Of a DNA stretch of 64,000 bases, positions 37,468 through 46,077 are shown one piece after another; position 1 is the first letter of the stretch, and every line of letters begins with the position of its first letter. The notes beneath the pieces are model-generated. The model did no database searches, was not told where the DNA came from, and was given only the letters and a program-made list of their open reading frames with translations. The stretch is from positions 212,367 to 276,366 of the forward strand of contig NZ_JAHPZL010000003.1 in NCBI RefSeq assembly GCF_019331795.1, read 5' to 3'. A program made the translations under genes and the position numbers. This DNA comes from Austwickia sp. TVS 96-490-7B. GTDB taxonomy: Bacteria; Actinomycetota; Actinomycetes; Actinomycetales; Dermatophilaceae.

Positions 37468-37537
37468 GGGTATCTCCTAGGACCATGCTGTCCCCGACGC
37501 ACGTCGTGTCGGGGCGGGACAGTGGGCGGGAAGCGGG

Positions 37538-37747
37538 TCAGGACTTCACGATGAAGAGCGCGACGAAGCCGAGGATGGCCAAAGCTTCGGCCACGGCGAA
37601 GCCGAGGATGGCCAGCGGCTGCAGGATGTTCTTGGCCTCAGGCTGACGGGCGACGCCGTTGATGAGGGCGGCGAAGATGAGACCGATGGCGATGGCCGGG
37701 CCGATGGTGGAGATACCGTAGCCAACGAGGTTCATGGTGCCGGTCAT
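37538..37747 (-). CDS. atpE: ATP synthase c subunit
   Basis: 69 residues, two membrane helices. Helix 1 [21 protein letters not shown] ends in the ARQPE loop that contacts gamma/epsilon; helix 2 [16 protein letters not shown] contains Glu in VAEAL, the proton-carrying carboxylate, indicating a proton-type ring. The start could also be the second Met at 37735, since the ribosome site AAAAGGA is closer to neither optimum. Confidence 0.98.
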   Translation of the reverse strand: MTGTMNLVGYGISTIGPAIAIGLIFAALINGVARQPEAKNILQPLAILGFAVAEALAILGFVALFIVKS

Positions 37748-37841
37748 GATGATGCGTGTCCTTTTCTCAGGGTTACCAGAGGCGAGTAGCCTCCGGAGAC
37801 TGGGGATGATTGTTCAGTTGTGGACAGAAGAAGTCTGGGAA

Positions 37842-38654
37842 TCAGTGCTCATCCGCAAGAGAAGAGCCGATGTAGCTGGCAGCCAACAGCGCAAAGACAT
37901 AAGCCTGCAGGAATTGCACCAGCATTTCGAAGAGCGTCATCAGGACAGCCATCATGTACGAGGCGACGCCAGCAAGTTTCAGCAGCCCCTCACCATGTAG
38001 CAGCAAGAACTCGCCGCCGAGCACAAAGAGGACCAACACCATGTGGCCAGCCATCATGTTGCCGAAGAGACGCAGTGTCAGAGTCAGCGGACGAACCAGG
38101 AAGTTAGAGACGAACTCCAACACGAAGATGACCGGCTTAATCCACCAGGGGAGCCCAGCGGGGAGAAGCGTCCCAAAGTAGCCAGCCACACCATGCTTAC
38201 GCACACCCGCAAAGTGGTAGGTGACATAAACAATAGCCACCAAACCGATGGGGAAGCCGATCCGAGCCATCGGCGGGTTCTGGAAAAATGGGATAACACC
38301 CATGAAGTTGTTCAACGCGATGAAAGTGAACAAAGCGAAGATCAACGGCATGAACCGCCGGAAATCATGACTACCGATCATGTCCTTCGCAATGTCGTTA
38401 CGCACGAAGTTATAGACCGTTTCAAACAGGTGCTGACGACGAGTGGGCACCACCGCTGCCCCTTTGAGGGACCACAGCATCCAGGCCACCAGAATCACAA
38501 AGGTGGCTGTCATCACCAGCATGGGCCGAGTCACGGTGAGTACGCCGCTCCCCCAGAGTGGCTGGTAGAACTCGCTGGGCTCTGGTGGGGTAAACGAGCC
38601 TCCATCCGTGATCAACAGGCCGGCCATGGGGGTGGTCATGGCGCTCGCGCTCAC
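37842..38654 (-). CDS. atpB: ATP synthase a subunit
   Basis: 270 residues, about 5-6 membrane helices. Contains LTLRLFGNMMAGHMVL with the essential stator Arg, and FLQAYVFALLAASYIGSSL near the C-terminus. GTG start at 38654 with AAGGAG 5 bases upstream. Forms the proton half-channels against the c-ring. Confidence 0.97.
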   Translation of the reverse strand: MSASAMTTPMAGLLITDGGSFTPPEPSEFYQPLWGSGVLTVTRPMLVMTATFVILVAWMLWSLKGAAVVPTRRQHLFETVYNFVRNDIAKDMIGSHDFRRFMPLIFALFTFIALNNFMGVIPFFQNPPMARIGFPIGLVAIVYVTYHFAGVRKHGVAGYFGTLLPAGLPWWIKPVIFVLEFVSNFLVRPLTLTLRLFGNMMAGHMVLVLFVLGGEFLLLHGEGLLKLAGVASYMMAVLMTLFEMLVQFLQAYVFALLAASYIGSSLADEH

Positions 38655-38757
38655 TGCTTCTCCTTGGAGGGGGTGCGTGGGCCGCGTCCGCGAAGGACCC
38701 GGCTAGTGGAGGACGGGAAGTGCTTACGGCAGCATCGCCGCTGGCGGGTCGTCACCG

Positions 38758-39006
38758 TCATGCTTCACCGTACCGGAGCCAGATGACGTAAATGCTCATC
38801 GCGATCCCGGTAAGCGAACCGATGGCGACAAGGAAGTTGGTGCCCAGCCAGGCGTCCAGCCCCCATCCGATACCTCCCAAGACCAGGGGCCCAGACATGA
38901 GGTAGGACAGGATCGTGGTGGCATCATCAGCAACCGGGCGGGTTACAGCTTCGAAATGACCATCTGAGGTGGGGATGGGCGCATGCCCCGTCGAATGAAC
39001 GTTCAC
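38758..39006 (-). CDS. AtpZ/AtpI-like two-helix membrane protein
   Basis: 82 residues from GTG 39006, whose GTGA overlaps the stop of the preceding gene. A polar N-terminus (VNVHSTGHAPIPTSDG) and two membrane helices (ILSYLMSGPLVLGGIGWGLD, FLVAIGSLTGIAMSIYVIWL) match the small F0F1-ATPase assembly/AtpZ family (PF09527). This family sits upstream of atpB in many bacteria and helps c-ring assembly. The coding start was fixed by the overlap; an upstream in-frame ATG would double the length but lies inside the previous gene. Confidence 0.8.
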   Translation of the reverse strand: MNVHSTGHAPIPTSDGHFEAVTRPVADDATTILSYLMSGPLVLGGIGWGLDAWLGTNFLVAIGSLTGIAMSIYVIWLRYGEA

Positions 39007-39482
39007 GAGCTCACCCCTTCGGCAGTGACAGCGGCGGGCATGCCACCGTCGTAAATCAGTTGTCTGGTCTGCGTGACTGCCCAGACCTGAGAGGCCTGCC
39101 AGGCGATGGTCGCCCCAAAAGCTCCCCACGCCAACCAAGAACCCCGCAACCAGGATGCTGACGCAACGAGCTCATACAGCCAGAACAGTGCGGAGATCTG
39201 CAGCCCGTAGACCAGGAATGCCCCGGCCATCATCGTCGGAGTCGCCACATGCTGCAGCAACATCTGCAGGCAGGATGCCCCCAACGCGAAAAAGGCCGTC
39301 GCCACCAGGACCCCGACTGCGCCGCTGAGCGCCGACTCCTCGTCACCCATCGCGACACCCACCGCACCGACCACGACGAGTAACACCGCTGATGCGACTG
39401 ATCCCCAGATCATCATCGCGACAAAGACCGATCGCTCACCTCGGCGACGGCAAGCGCGCATCATGGGTATGGGAGTCCTCAC
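39003..39482 (-). CDS. AtpI-like four-helix membrane protein
   Basis: 159 residues, four membrane helices (about 21-47, 52-75, 83-105, 113-130). Located first in the ATP synthase operon, as is the AtpI-like Rv1303 of mycobacteria; AtpI helps assemble the c-ring and may move Mg2+. The start is unsure: GTG 39482 lacks a ribosome site and ATG 39464 or 39461 is possible. Assignment is from position and topology; sequence similarity is weak. Confidence 0.65.
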   Translation of the reverse strand: MRTPIPMMRACRRRGERSVFVAMMIWGSVASAVLLVVVGAVGVAMGDEESALSGAVGVLVATAFFALGASCLQMLLQHVATPTMMAGAFLVYGLQISALFWLYELVASASWLRGSWLAWGAFGATIAWQASQVWAVTQTRQLIYDGGMPAAVTAEGVSS

Positions 39483-39564
39483 TGACGGGAATACGGGTCG
39501 AAGTCATCCTGCCACAGGCAGGTTGGCCACCGGCATACTGGTTGCCTCTTCGCGGGGAAAGGTT

Positions 39565-39580
39565 TGTGAAAGCTATCACA
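39565..39580. promoter_or_regulatory. CRP/GlxR-type palindrome upstream of the ATP synthase operon
   Basis: TGTGA-AAGCTA-TCACA is a perfect match to the CRP consensus TGTGA-N6-TCACA, extended by one T/A on each side. It overlaps the wecA stop codon and lies 82 bases upstream of the AtpI-like start. Actinobacterial CRP homologues such as GlxR use this same pattern. Confidence 0.6.
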
Positions 39581-40709
39581 AGCGTCTGCTCTCCAGCCAC
39601 TTCGGCAACCGACCGGTCAGCCAGAGAGCGGCAAGGATAGCCACTCCTATCGTGAGCAGCGGAATCGGTCCTTGGACGTAGGCCAAGGAGACCGCACCGA
39701 AAGCGATGATCGCTGCCCATAAGTACAGCATCAAGACTGCCCCAGGGTGACTGTGACCAATTCGCAACATTTGGTGCTGTAAATGCTGGGCGTCGGGAGA
39801 CCATGGGCTCTGTCCGCGCCGGGTACGGCGGATCACAGCGAGCGTCATGTCGAGCAACGGGATCATCATGACCGCCAACGGCAACACAATCGGAAGGTAG
39901 GTCGCTAGCTGGGCATTCCCTTCGACTTCCACAGCAGGATCGACGTTGCCGACAAAGGCGATGGTCGATGCTGCGAGCAGAAGCCCGAGGAGAAGCGCGC
40001 CGGCGTCTCCCATGAATAGTCGTGCGGGGTGGAAGTTGTGCGGGAGGAAACCGACGCAGCATCCCAACGTCGCGGCGGAGACAAATGTGGCGGTGGAGAA
40101 GACGTTGGGAGGGTTATAGGAGTGCGAGAGCCCATAGACGTAGATGAAGAACGCGAGGGCGGCGATCCCGACGATCCCAGCGGCGAGACCATCAAGCCCG
40201 TCGATGAAGTTGACGGCGTTGGTGGTGACCAGCACGATCACCACGGTGACGACCATGAGCACCGGCGCGGGCAGGACGGTGACTCCCAGAATGGGTAAGG
40301 AGAGGAGTTGCACGCCCGAGTAGGCCATGGCCCCGGCAGCGATGATTTGGCCGGCGAGTTTGGTCAACCAGTCCATCTCGCGTAGGTCATCGATCGCCCC
40401 GACCAGGGTGACGATGACCGCGCCCACCACGATGCCGCGGATCTCGGTCCCGCCACCGGAGGGTCCACAGAATCCGGCTTCGCTACGGATCAGGCAATGC
40501 AGGTGGGGAAGCCGTCCACCGACTGCTACTGCTGTCAAAAATCCAATCAGGATCGCGACCCCACCGAGCCGCGGGATAGGCGTGCTGTGCACGTCCCGGT
40601 CCCGCACCGGGGTGATCGCACCGATCCTGATGGCCAGCCTTCGGACCATCGGCGTCGCGGCATAGGTTGCCGCGAGCGCGACGGCAAAGACGAGGATGTA
40701 CTCCCGCAC
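39576..40709 (-). CDS. wecA: WecA/MraY-family phospho-GlcNAc transferase
   Basis: 377 residues, about 10-11 membrane helices. Motifs: DVHSTPIPRLGGVAILIGF, VGAIDDLREMDWLTKLAGQI (DD pair), NAVNFIDGLDGLAAG, and LFMGDAGALLLGLLLA, matching the polyprenyl-phosphate GlcNAc-1-phosphate transferase family. It puts the first sugar phosphate on undecaprenyl (or decaprenyl) phosphate for cell-wall or surface polymers. The GTG start at 40709 has GGAGGAGC directly upstream. Mycobacteria also have wecA before atpI. It may supply the initiating activity the exopolysaccharide locus lacks; that is inference. Confidence 0.9.
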   Translation of the reverse strand: MREYILVFAVALAATYAATPMVRRLAIRIGAITPVRDRDVHSTPIPRLGGVAILIGFLTAVAVGGRLPHLHCLIRSEAGFCGPSGGGTEIRGIVVGAVIVTLVGAIDDLREMDWLTKLAGQIIAAGAMAYSGVQLLSLPILGVTVLPAPVLMVVTVVIVLVTTNAVNFIDGLDGLAAGIVGIAALAFFIYVYGLSHSYNPPNVFSTATFVSAATLGCCVGFLPHNFHPARLFMGDAGALLLGLLLAASTIAFVGNVDPAVEVEGNAQLATYLPIVLPLAVMMIPLLDMTLAVIRRTRRGQSPWSPDAQHLQHQMLRIGHSHPGAVLMLYLWAAIIAFGAVSLAYVQGPIPLLTIGVAILAALWLTGRLPKWLESRRL

Positions 40710-40809
40710 GCTCCTCCGCCCTTCACCATGGGTTATTCACTGCAACGCGTCCCCACTCTAGGTGCCTTTGTCTAGTGCTGTTGACAGGGCCTGGTCGGGA
40801 CGCACAGCA

Positions 40810-40846
40810 GCGGGATGTGTCGCCCGCCACAGGTGACACATCCCGC
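40810..40846 (-). terminator. 12-bp hairpin after lutC
   Basis: GCGGGATGTGTC (40810-40821) pairs perfectly with GACACATCCCGC (40835-40846) around a 13-base loop. It follows the lutC stop (40929) by about 80 bases on the minus strand and precedes wecA, separating the two transcription units. No T-run. Confidence 0.65.
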
Positions 40847-40928
40847 CGCTGATCGGGGTCATTCCTTCCCGGCCCGCATGCTCCGTCGCGAGCTGGGATC
40901 GCCAGGGAAGGAGACCCCTTCCTGCAGG

Positions 40929-41618
40929 TCAGCCCTCCTGCAGGATGACCCAAAGGGTGCGCGGACCGTGCACACCCTCAACTCGGGACAACTCGATGTC
41001 GCTGGTCGCGCTCGGTCCACTGATCCAGGTGGCCGGGCGTCCCTCACGCAACGCTGCTCCCAGTCGTCCCACGGCTTCGGGGATGTCGGAGACGACCTGT
41101 TCGGAGCGGACAACGCAGATGTGCATGTCAGGCACCAGAGACAAGGCCCTGCGGCCTTGGTCGGGTCCGTGGTCCAGCATGATCGTGCCGGTTTCTGCCA
41201 CGCCCACAGCCGCAGCGGTCACCACGGCACCGATTCGGTCTAGTTCGGTTTGGGTGAGCAGTGGCTCGTCACGCAGGACGGCTGCTCCGGTGCCCCGCAC
41301 TGCGGCGCACCAGCGGGCGTCGAGACCTCCAGGCAGGACCACCGAGCGGATACCGGATTCCACGAGAGCTTCCGCGATGCATCCGGGGACCCCAGCGGCG
41401 TCCGTGCGGACGACTCGGGCCTTGTAGTCCTCGACCCGCTCAACGAAACGCTCTAGGACATCCGGCATGGCGGTGGGCTGGTGGTAGGTCCAGTCCACCG
41501 GGACGTCAAGAGCGGGGTCGCTCTCGTGAACGTCACGCAGTGCGGTCCGAATCCGTCCGAGGATGATGTCTTTGGCTTCGCCTGCCGGTCGGGGTGCCGC
41601 CGTGGGAGAGCTGCTCAT
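40929..41618 (-). CDS. lutC: L-lactate utilisation protein LutC
   Basis: 229 residues of the LUD (lactate utilisation) family: AETGTIMLDHG and the C-terminal GPSATSDIELSRVEGVHGP. LutABC together oxidise L-lactate to pyruvate, an alternative to flavin LldD. The ATG overlaps the lutB stop (ATGA). Third gene of lutABC. Confidence 0.94.
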   Translation of the reverse strand: MSSSPTAAPRPAGEAKDIILGRIRTALRDVHESDPALDVPVDWTYHQPTAMPDVLERFVERVEDYKARVVRTDAAGVPGCIAEALVESGIRSVVLPGGLDARWCAAVRGTGAAVLRDEPLLTQTELDRIGAVVTAAAVGVAETGTIMLDHGPDQGRRALSLVPDMHICVVRSEQVVSDIPEAVGRLGAALREGRPATWISGPSATSDIELSRVEGVHGPRTLWVILQEG

Positions 41619-43204
41619 CGTCCTTCCCTCTCTGCCTGTGTCGACGTGGAGTCCTGTTCAGACTGTCCACGTTCACGTTTCCACCATGACCGGAATGATT
41701 CCTGCGGAGGCAGGGGTACGTCGCGCGCGTTGGTCCAGGCCGACAGCGGGTACGGCATCGGCCCGATGTGTGAGAAGCCCTTGCCGAAGAACTTCCCGCC
41801 CATCACCTGGCCGCTGAGAGCGACGCTGGAGGTCGCTGCGGACCAGCGTTTGGAGTCAGACATCATCCAGGCTGCGGCCTTCATGATGGCTGGTTCGGCG
41901 TGAGGGTGGGTGACCCGGTGCATCAGGCCCGCCTCGTTGGCTTCGGCCTTCTTCGCCTCGACGACCTTGTTGCGCATGTGGACGAGCAGGTCCGGGATGG
42001 GGATCCGGACTGGGCAGACGTCGAAGCAGGCTCCGCAAAGGGTGGAAGCGAAGGGCAGCGACTTGTCCACCGCGCTGGCGGTCCCACGCAGTTGAGGCGT
42101 CAGGATCGCACCGATGGGTCCGGGGTAGACCGAGCCGTAAGCGTGGCCACCGACTTTTTCATACACCGGGCAGGTGTTGATGCAGGCGGAGCAGCGGATG
42201 CAGCGGAGAGCGGCGCGGCCATCGACGTCGCTGAGCACCCGGGTGCGGCCATTGTCGATGAGGACGACGTGCATCTCCTGAGGTCCGTCGCCGTCGGTCG
42301 GGCCGGTCCACATGGAGGTGTAGGGGTTCATCCGTTCGCCGGTGGAGCTGCGCGGCAACAGCTGCAGGAAGACCTCGAGGTCGTCGAGCGTGGGCAGGAC
42401 TTTCTCGATGCCAACGACGCTGATCAGCGTCTCAGGGAGGGTGAGGCACATCCGGCCATTACCCTCAGATTCCACCACACCCAAGGTGCCGGTCTCGGCC
42501 ACCGCGAAGTTGGCGCCGGAGATGGCCACCTTGGCGCGCAGGAACTTCTCGCGCAGGTGGAGTCGGGCAGCGCCGGCGAGCTGCGGGGGCTCGGCGGGGA
42601 GGTCAGCAGGAGCAGCTTTACCGTAGCGGCCCATCTCCTCCAGGAAGATCTCACGGACCTCGGCGCGGTTCCGGTGGATGGCGGGTACCAGGATGTGGCT
42701 GGGACGGTCATGTCCGAGCTGGACGATCAGCTCAGCCAGGTCTGTCTCCCAGGCAGCAATTCCGGCTTCTTCCAGGGCCTCGTTCATGTCGATTTCCTGG
42801 GTGGCCATCGACTTGACCTTGACGACTTCAGCGTCGGCGTCCGGGACTTCGTGGCGAGCCAGCGCTCCCTTGACCAGGCCGATGATGATCTCGTTGGCCT
42901 CGGCTGCGTCTCGGGCCCAGTGGACCGTCGTACCAGCCTGAGTCAGGGACTCCTCCAGTTGGAGGAGGTAGGAGTCAAGGTGGCGGAGGGTACGGTTCTT
43001 GATCGCTTCTCCGGCCAGCCGCAGCTCTTCCCAGTTCTCCAATTCGGAGACGACGCGGCTGCGCTTGGTCCGGATGGTGGTCATGGCATGGTGCAGGTTG
43101 CCACGCTGGACGGGGTTGCCCAGTTCGCGACGGGCCGCGACCGGGAACCGGGGCGAGTCAATCAGGTCGCCGGGGGGCGGGGCAGGGGTACGGCGAGTGC
43201 TCAT
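41615..43204 (-). CDS. lutB: L-lactate utilisation iron-sulfur protein LutB
   Basis: 529 residues from ATG 43204, which overlaps the lutA stop (ATGA). An N-terminal LUD domain (AISGANFAVAETGTLGVVES) is followed by two ferredoxin-type clusters: CIRCSACINTCPVY and CGACFDVCPVRIP, each ready to hold a [4Fe-4S] cluster. The C-terminal tail after about 480 is polar and variable. Transfers electrons in the LutABC complex. Confidence 0.95.
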   Translation of the reverse strand: MSTRRTPAPPPGDLIDSPRFPVAARRELGNPVQRGNLHHAMTTIRTKRSRVVSELENWEELRLAGEAIKNRTLRHLDSYLLQLEESLTQAGTTVHWARDAAEANEIIIGLVKGALARHEVPDADAEVVKVKSMATQEIDMNEALEEAGIAAWETDLAELIVQLGHDRPSHILVPAIHRNRAEVREIFLEEMGRYGKAAPADLPAEPPQLAGAARLHLREKFLRAKVAISGANFAVAETGTLGVVESEGNGRMCLTLPETLISVVGIEKVLPTLDDLEVFLQLLPRSSTGERMNPYTSMWTGPTDGDGPQEMHVVLIDNGRTRVLSDVDGRAALRCIRCSACINTCPVYEKVGGHAYGSVYPGPIGAILTPQLRGTASAVDKSLPFASTLCGACFDVCPVRIPIPDLLVHMRNKVVEAKKAEANEAGLMHRVTHPHAEPAIMKAAAWMMSDSKRWSAATSSVALSGQVMGGKFFGKGFSHIGPMPYPLSAWTNARDVPLPPQESFRSWWKRERGQSEQDSTSTQAEREGR

Positions 43205-43959
43205 GACGCCATCTCCTCCGTGTGAGCGAGGATCTCCATGAGGTGGATTGGGGTGATGCCAGCGTTCTGACGTCCAAGGACGCCGGAGATGTTTAGCAGG
43301 CACAGGTTGTCGCCGGTCACCAGGTACTCAGCCCCGGTGGACGCCACGTGCCGGGCCTTGTCGGAAGCCATCGCGACCGAGATATCCGGGTTCTTCATCG
43401 AGAACGTGCCACCGAAACCGCAGCACCGGTCGGCGTCTGGCAGATCGAGGAGGGTGAGCCCACGCACCGCGTTGAGCAGGCGATAGGGCTTGTCTCCCAC
43501 CTTGGCAACTCGGGTGGAGTGGCAGGTCGGGTGATAGGTGACCTTGTGCGGGAAGTAGGCGCCCACATCCTCGACACCGAGGACGTCAACGATGAACTCG
43601 CTCACATCAAAGGTCCGCTGGGTGATCTCGGCGACCTCGCGCTGCAGGCCGGTGTCACCGGAGTGTTCGGCGAGCATCGGGTGCTGGTCGCGCACCGATC
43701 CGATGCAAGACCCTGACGGGGCGACGATGTAGTCGTAACCACCGAAGCTTTCGACGAAGTTGCGTACCACCGGCACCGTCTCGTCGAAGTAGCCAGTGTT
43801 GGTGAAGGGCTGACCGCAGCAGGTCTGCTTCTCGGGGAAGACGACCTCGCAGCCCAACCGCTCCAGAACGGTCAATGTCGCTTTCGGCGTCCCGGGGAAC
43901 ATAGCGTCCCCGGAACATGTAGCGAATAGTGCGACCCTTTTACCTTGCCCAGGTTTCAT
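43201..43959 (-). CDS. lutA: L-lactate utilisation (Fe-S) oxidoreductase LutA
   Basis: 252 residues with two CCG domains: QTCCGQPFTNTGYFDET and DRCCGFGGTFSMKNPDIS, plus the substrate-region YHPTCHSTR. These Cys-Cys-Gly repeats bind a non-canonical cluster in this family. It begins the lutABC operon, which follows lctP by 39 bases, so lactate uptake and use are co-transcribed. Confidence 0.95.
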   Translation of the reverse strand: MKPGQGKRVALFATCSGDAMFPGTPKATLTVLERLGCEVVFPEKQTCCGQPFTNTGYFDETVPVVRNFVESFGGYDYIVAPSGSCIGSVRDQHPMLAEHSGDTGLQREVAEITQRTFDVSEFIVDVLGVEDVGAYFPHKVTYHPTCHSTRVAKVGDKPYRLLNAVRGLTLLDLPDADRCCGFGGTFSMKNPDISVAMASDKARHVASTGAEYLVTGDNLCLLNISGVLGRQNAGITPIHLMEILAHTEEMAS

Positions 43960-43998
43960 ACCAGAGACTCCTTGCTCGAAACCACTGAGAGGACTGAT

Positions 43999-45663
43999 CT
44001 ACGGGAGGACCCAGGCCAGGACCGGGGTCGACATCAGTCCAGAGATCACGCAGAGCAGCGCCAACAGGACGAAGCTCCAAGCGATGACCTTGCGCAGGAT
44101 CGCGGACTCGGCACCGGCCAGCCCCATGGCGGTCGAGGCGATGGCCAGACTCTGCGGAGAGATCATCTTGCCAACGACACCACCGGCGGCGTTCGAACCG
44201 ACCAGGAGTGCCTTGTGTCCGATTTGGTCGCCCACTCCGGCTTGAAGCCCGGAGAAGAGGATGTTGGCGCTGGTGTCGGACCCGGTGACATAAACCCCGA
44301 TCCAGCCCAGGATCGGCGCCAGGAAGGGATAGATCGCACCGGCACCGGCGATCCACATGCCCAGCGCGAGGGTCTGACCGGAGTCACCCATGACATAGGC
44401 CAGGGCGACAACTGAACCGATCGTCAGCATCGTGAACTTCATCTTCTTGACGTTGTTCCACAGCTCGACGAACAGGTCCTTCATGGAGACCTTGTAAATA
44501 ACAGCCACCAGGATTGCCACGATCGCCAGCAACAAGCCAGGAGTGGAGGCCCAGGCGAAGGTGTAGTTCTGGTGGGACGCGGCCTTGCCAGCGGAGTCCA
44601 TCAGCTGACCAGACAGTCCAGGCCACGGAATTTTGATGTCCGTGCTCTTGGCCGCGGCAGCGACTGGAGCCAGGTTGGCGATGCCGAACACCGCGATGAC
44701 CAGGATGTAGGGAACGACCGCCATGAAGATGCGGTTGCCGGTCAGGGCTTCTTTAGCTTCGACCGGGGCCGGAACGTATTCACCCTCAAGGGAAGGAACA
44801 ACAGGACGTCCGACGCGCGGGACGGCTTCGGAGGAACCCTTGGGGTGCCATACCCGAGTGAAAGCAATAGCCACACCCACGGAGACGACAGCGGCAAAAA
44901 TCTCGGTGAGGTTGTACAGCGCGGAAGAAGACACGATCCACTTGGTGACACCGAAGGTGAAACCGATCACCAAGCCGAAGGGCCAACACTCCACCAAGCC
45001 CTTCTTCCCGTCCATCAGGGCGAGCAGCAGGAACGGAATGACCAGGCAGAGCGCGGCAGTGATGCGACCGGTGATGGGGGCGATCTCCAGGACATCCATG
45101 TTGGCGGTTTTGGCGGCCATGAGGACCGGCAGCCCCACGGCACCGAAAGCAACGGGGACCGTGTTGGCCAACAGTGCGGTGATGGCGGCTCGCATCTTGG
45201 AGAAACCGACTGCGATCAACATGACCGTCACGATCGCTACCGGAGCGCCGAATCCGGCGAGAGCCTCCAAGAGACCACCGAAGCAGAAGGAGATCAGGAT
45301 TCCCAGGACACGGGGGTCATCACTGATGAGGAAGAAGGTCTGCCGCAGATCGTCGAATCGTCCGGAGATCACCGTGACCTGATACATCCAGATCGCGGTG
45401 AGCAAGATCCACACGATCGGGAAGATTCCGTAGACGAATCCCTGCGCGCTGGTGGCGGCGACCATGGCGACTGGCATCTTGTACGCCGCGACAGCGGCGA
45501 TACAGGCCAAAGACCAGGAGAAAAGACCTGCATAGTGAGCACGCCACCGCAGGCCACCAAGGGTGACGAGCATCGCGATGATCGGGATCATGGCCACGAG
45601 CGCGGAGAGCACTTGGCTACCCATTGGGTTGCTATTCGGCTGGAAGCCGGCGAGGACAGTCAT
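43999..45663 (-). CDS. lctP: L-lactate permease
   Basis: 554 residues from ATG 45663 (GGAG 5 bases upstream; the longer frame adds a Cys-rich, non-family N-terminus). About 12-14 membrane helices. ALAGFGAPVAIVTVMLIAVGFSKMRAA, TVPVAFGAVGLPV, and near the end GSNAAGGVVGKMISPQSLAIAS are typical of the LctP family of proton-linked lactate/glycolate importers. First gene of the lctP-lutABC operon, with the palindromic operator at 45719-45729 upstream. Confidence 0.95.
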   Translation of the reverse strand: MTVLAGFQPNSNPMGSQVLSALVAMIPIIAMLVTLGGLRWRAHYAGLFSWSLACIAAVAAYKMPVAMVAATSAQGFVYGIFPIVWILLTAIWMYQVTVISGRFDDLRQTFFLISDDPRVLGILISFCFGGLLEALAGFGAPVAIVTVMLIAVGFSKMRAAITALLANTVPVAFGAVGLPVLMAAKTANMDVLEIAPITGRITAALCLVIPFLLLALMDGKKGLVECWPFGLVIGFTFGVTKWIVSSSALYNLTEIFAAVVSVGVAIAFTRVWHPKGSSEAVPRVGRPVVPSLEGEYVPAPVEAKEALTGNRIFMAVVPYILVIAVFGIANLAPVAAAAKSTDIKIPWPGLSGQLMDSAGKAASHQNYTFAWASTPGLLLAIVAILVAVIYKVSMKDLFVELWNNVKKMKFTMLTIGSVVALAYVMGDSGQTLALGMWIAGAGAIYPFLAPILGWIGVYVTGSDTSANILFSGLQAGVGDQIGHKALLVGSNAAGGVVGKMISPQSLAIASTAMGLAGAESAILRKVIAWSFVLLALLCVISGLMSTPVLAWVLP

Positions 45664-46077
45664 GAGAACTCCGTTGTTCCAACACTCCCACGGGCAGGCA
45701 CAGCTTTCCCGCACCGCTTGGTCTGACCATCAGAGAGTAGAACCTTTTTGCGATATGTGCCATTCCTTCGCCAGGGTCTGGACAGCTCACGGGGAGGTCG
45801 GCTGCACCACTCTGGTCCCGCCATGGTCATCAACGCTCCCTCGGAAAAAGTCAGGGCAGTCGCCCGGTCTCTGCCCGACTCTCAGTCCACCGTGCGGGCA
45901 ACTCGGTGTCGACTCCCGGCCCACTGTGTGAGCGCCCTTGGCGCACAGCTGCCCTGGTCCTTGCCGGGGATGACCATCAGAGATCAGGATCCTCAGTGGG
46001 TCCAGGGTCCCCCCGTGCCACCGAGATTGCTTCCGACCAGGCATGATGGGGGCAGTATCGGTCAGGAGGACATAGAC
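45664..46077. promoter_or_regulatory. Divergent control region between lctP and the FadR-type regulator
   Basis: 414 bases without a convincing gene. It holds the 11-base operator at 45719-45729 and, on the minus strand, a possible -10 TACTCT just upstream of it (with a weak -35 17 bases earlier), so a bound repressor would cover the lctP transcription start. A further TGGTC ... GACCA pair (45955-45959 and 45972-45976, 12 bases apart) lies nearer the regulator. Confidence 0.45.
45719..45729. promoter_or_regulatory. LldR-type operator of lctP-lutABC
   Basis: TGGTC-T-GACCA is a perfect palindrome and fits TNGTNNNACNA, the consensus I recall for LldR, the FadR-family lactate regulator of Corynebacterium glutamicum. 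It is 55 bases upstream of the lctP start. The FadR-family gene at 46078 is the obvious candidate ligand. Confidence 0.7.

Noticed and set aside
41900..43225. 441-residue plus-strand ORF opposite lutB
   Set aside because: It is the antisense shadow of the well-supported lutB; its residues show no family similarity and have the composition of antisense high-GC frames.
45672..45690. GTTG-TTC-CAAC repeat near the lctP start as a second operator
   Set aside because: Arms are only 4 bases and it does not fit the regulator consensus that the 45719-45729 site matches.
44572..45726. 384-residue plus-strand ORF opposite lctP
   Set aside because: Antisense shadow of lctP, very rich in His, Asp, Gly and Arg, without a recognisable domain.
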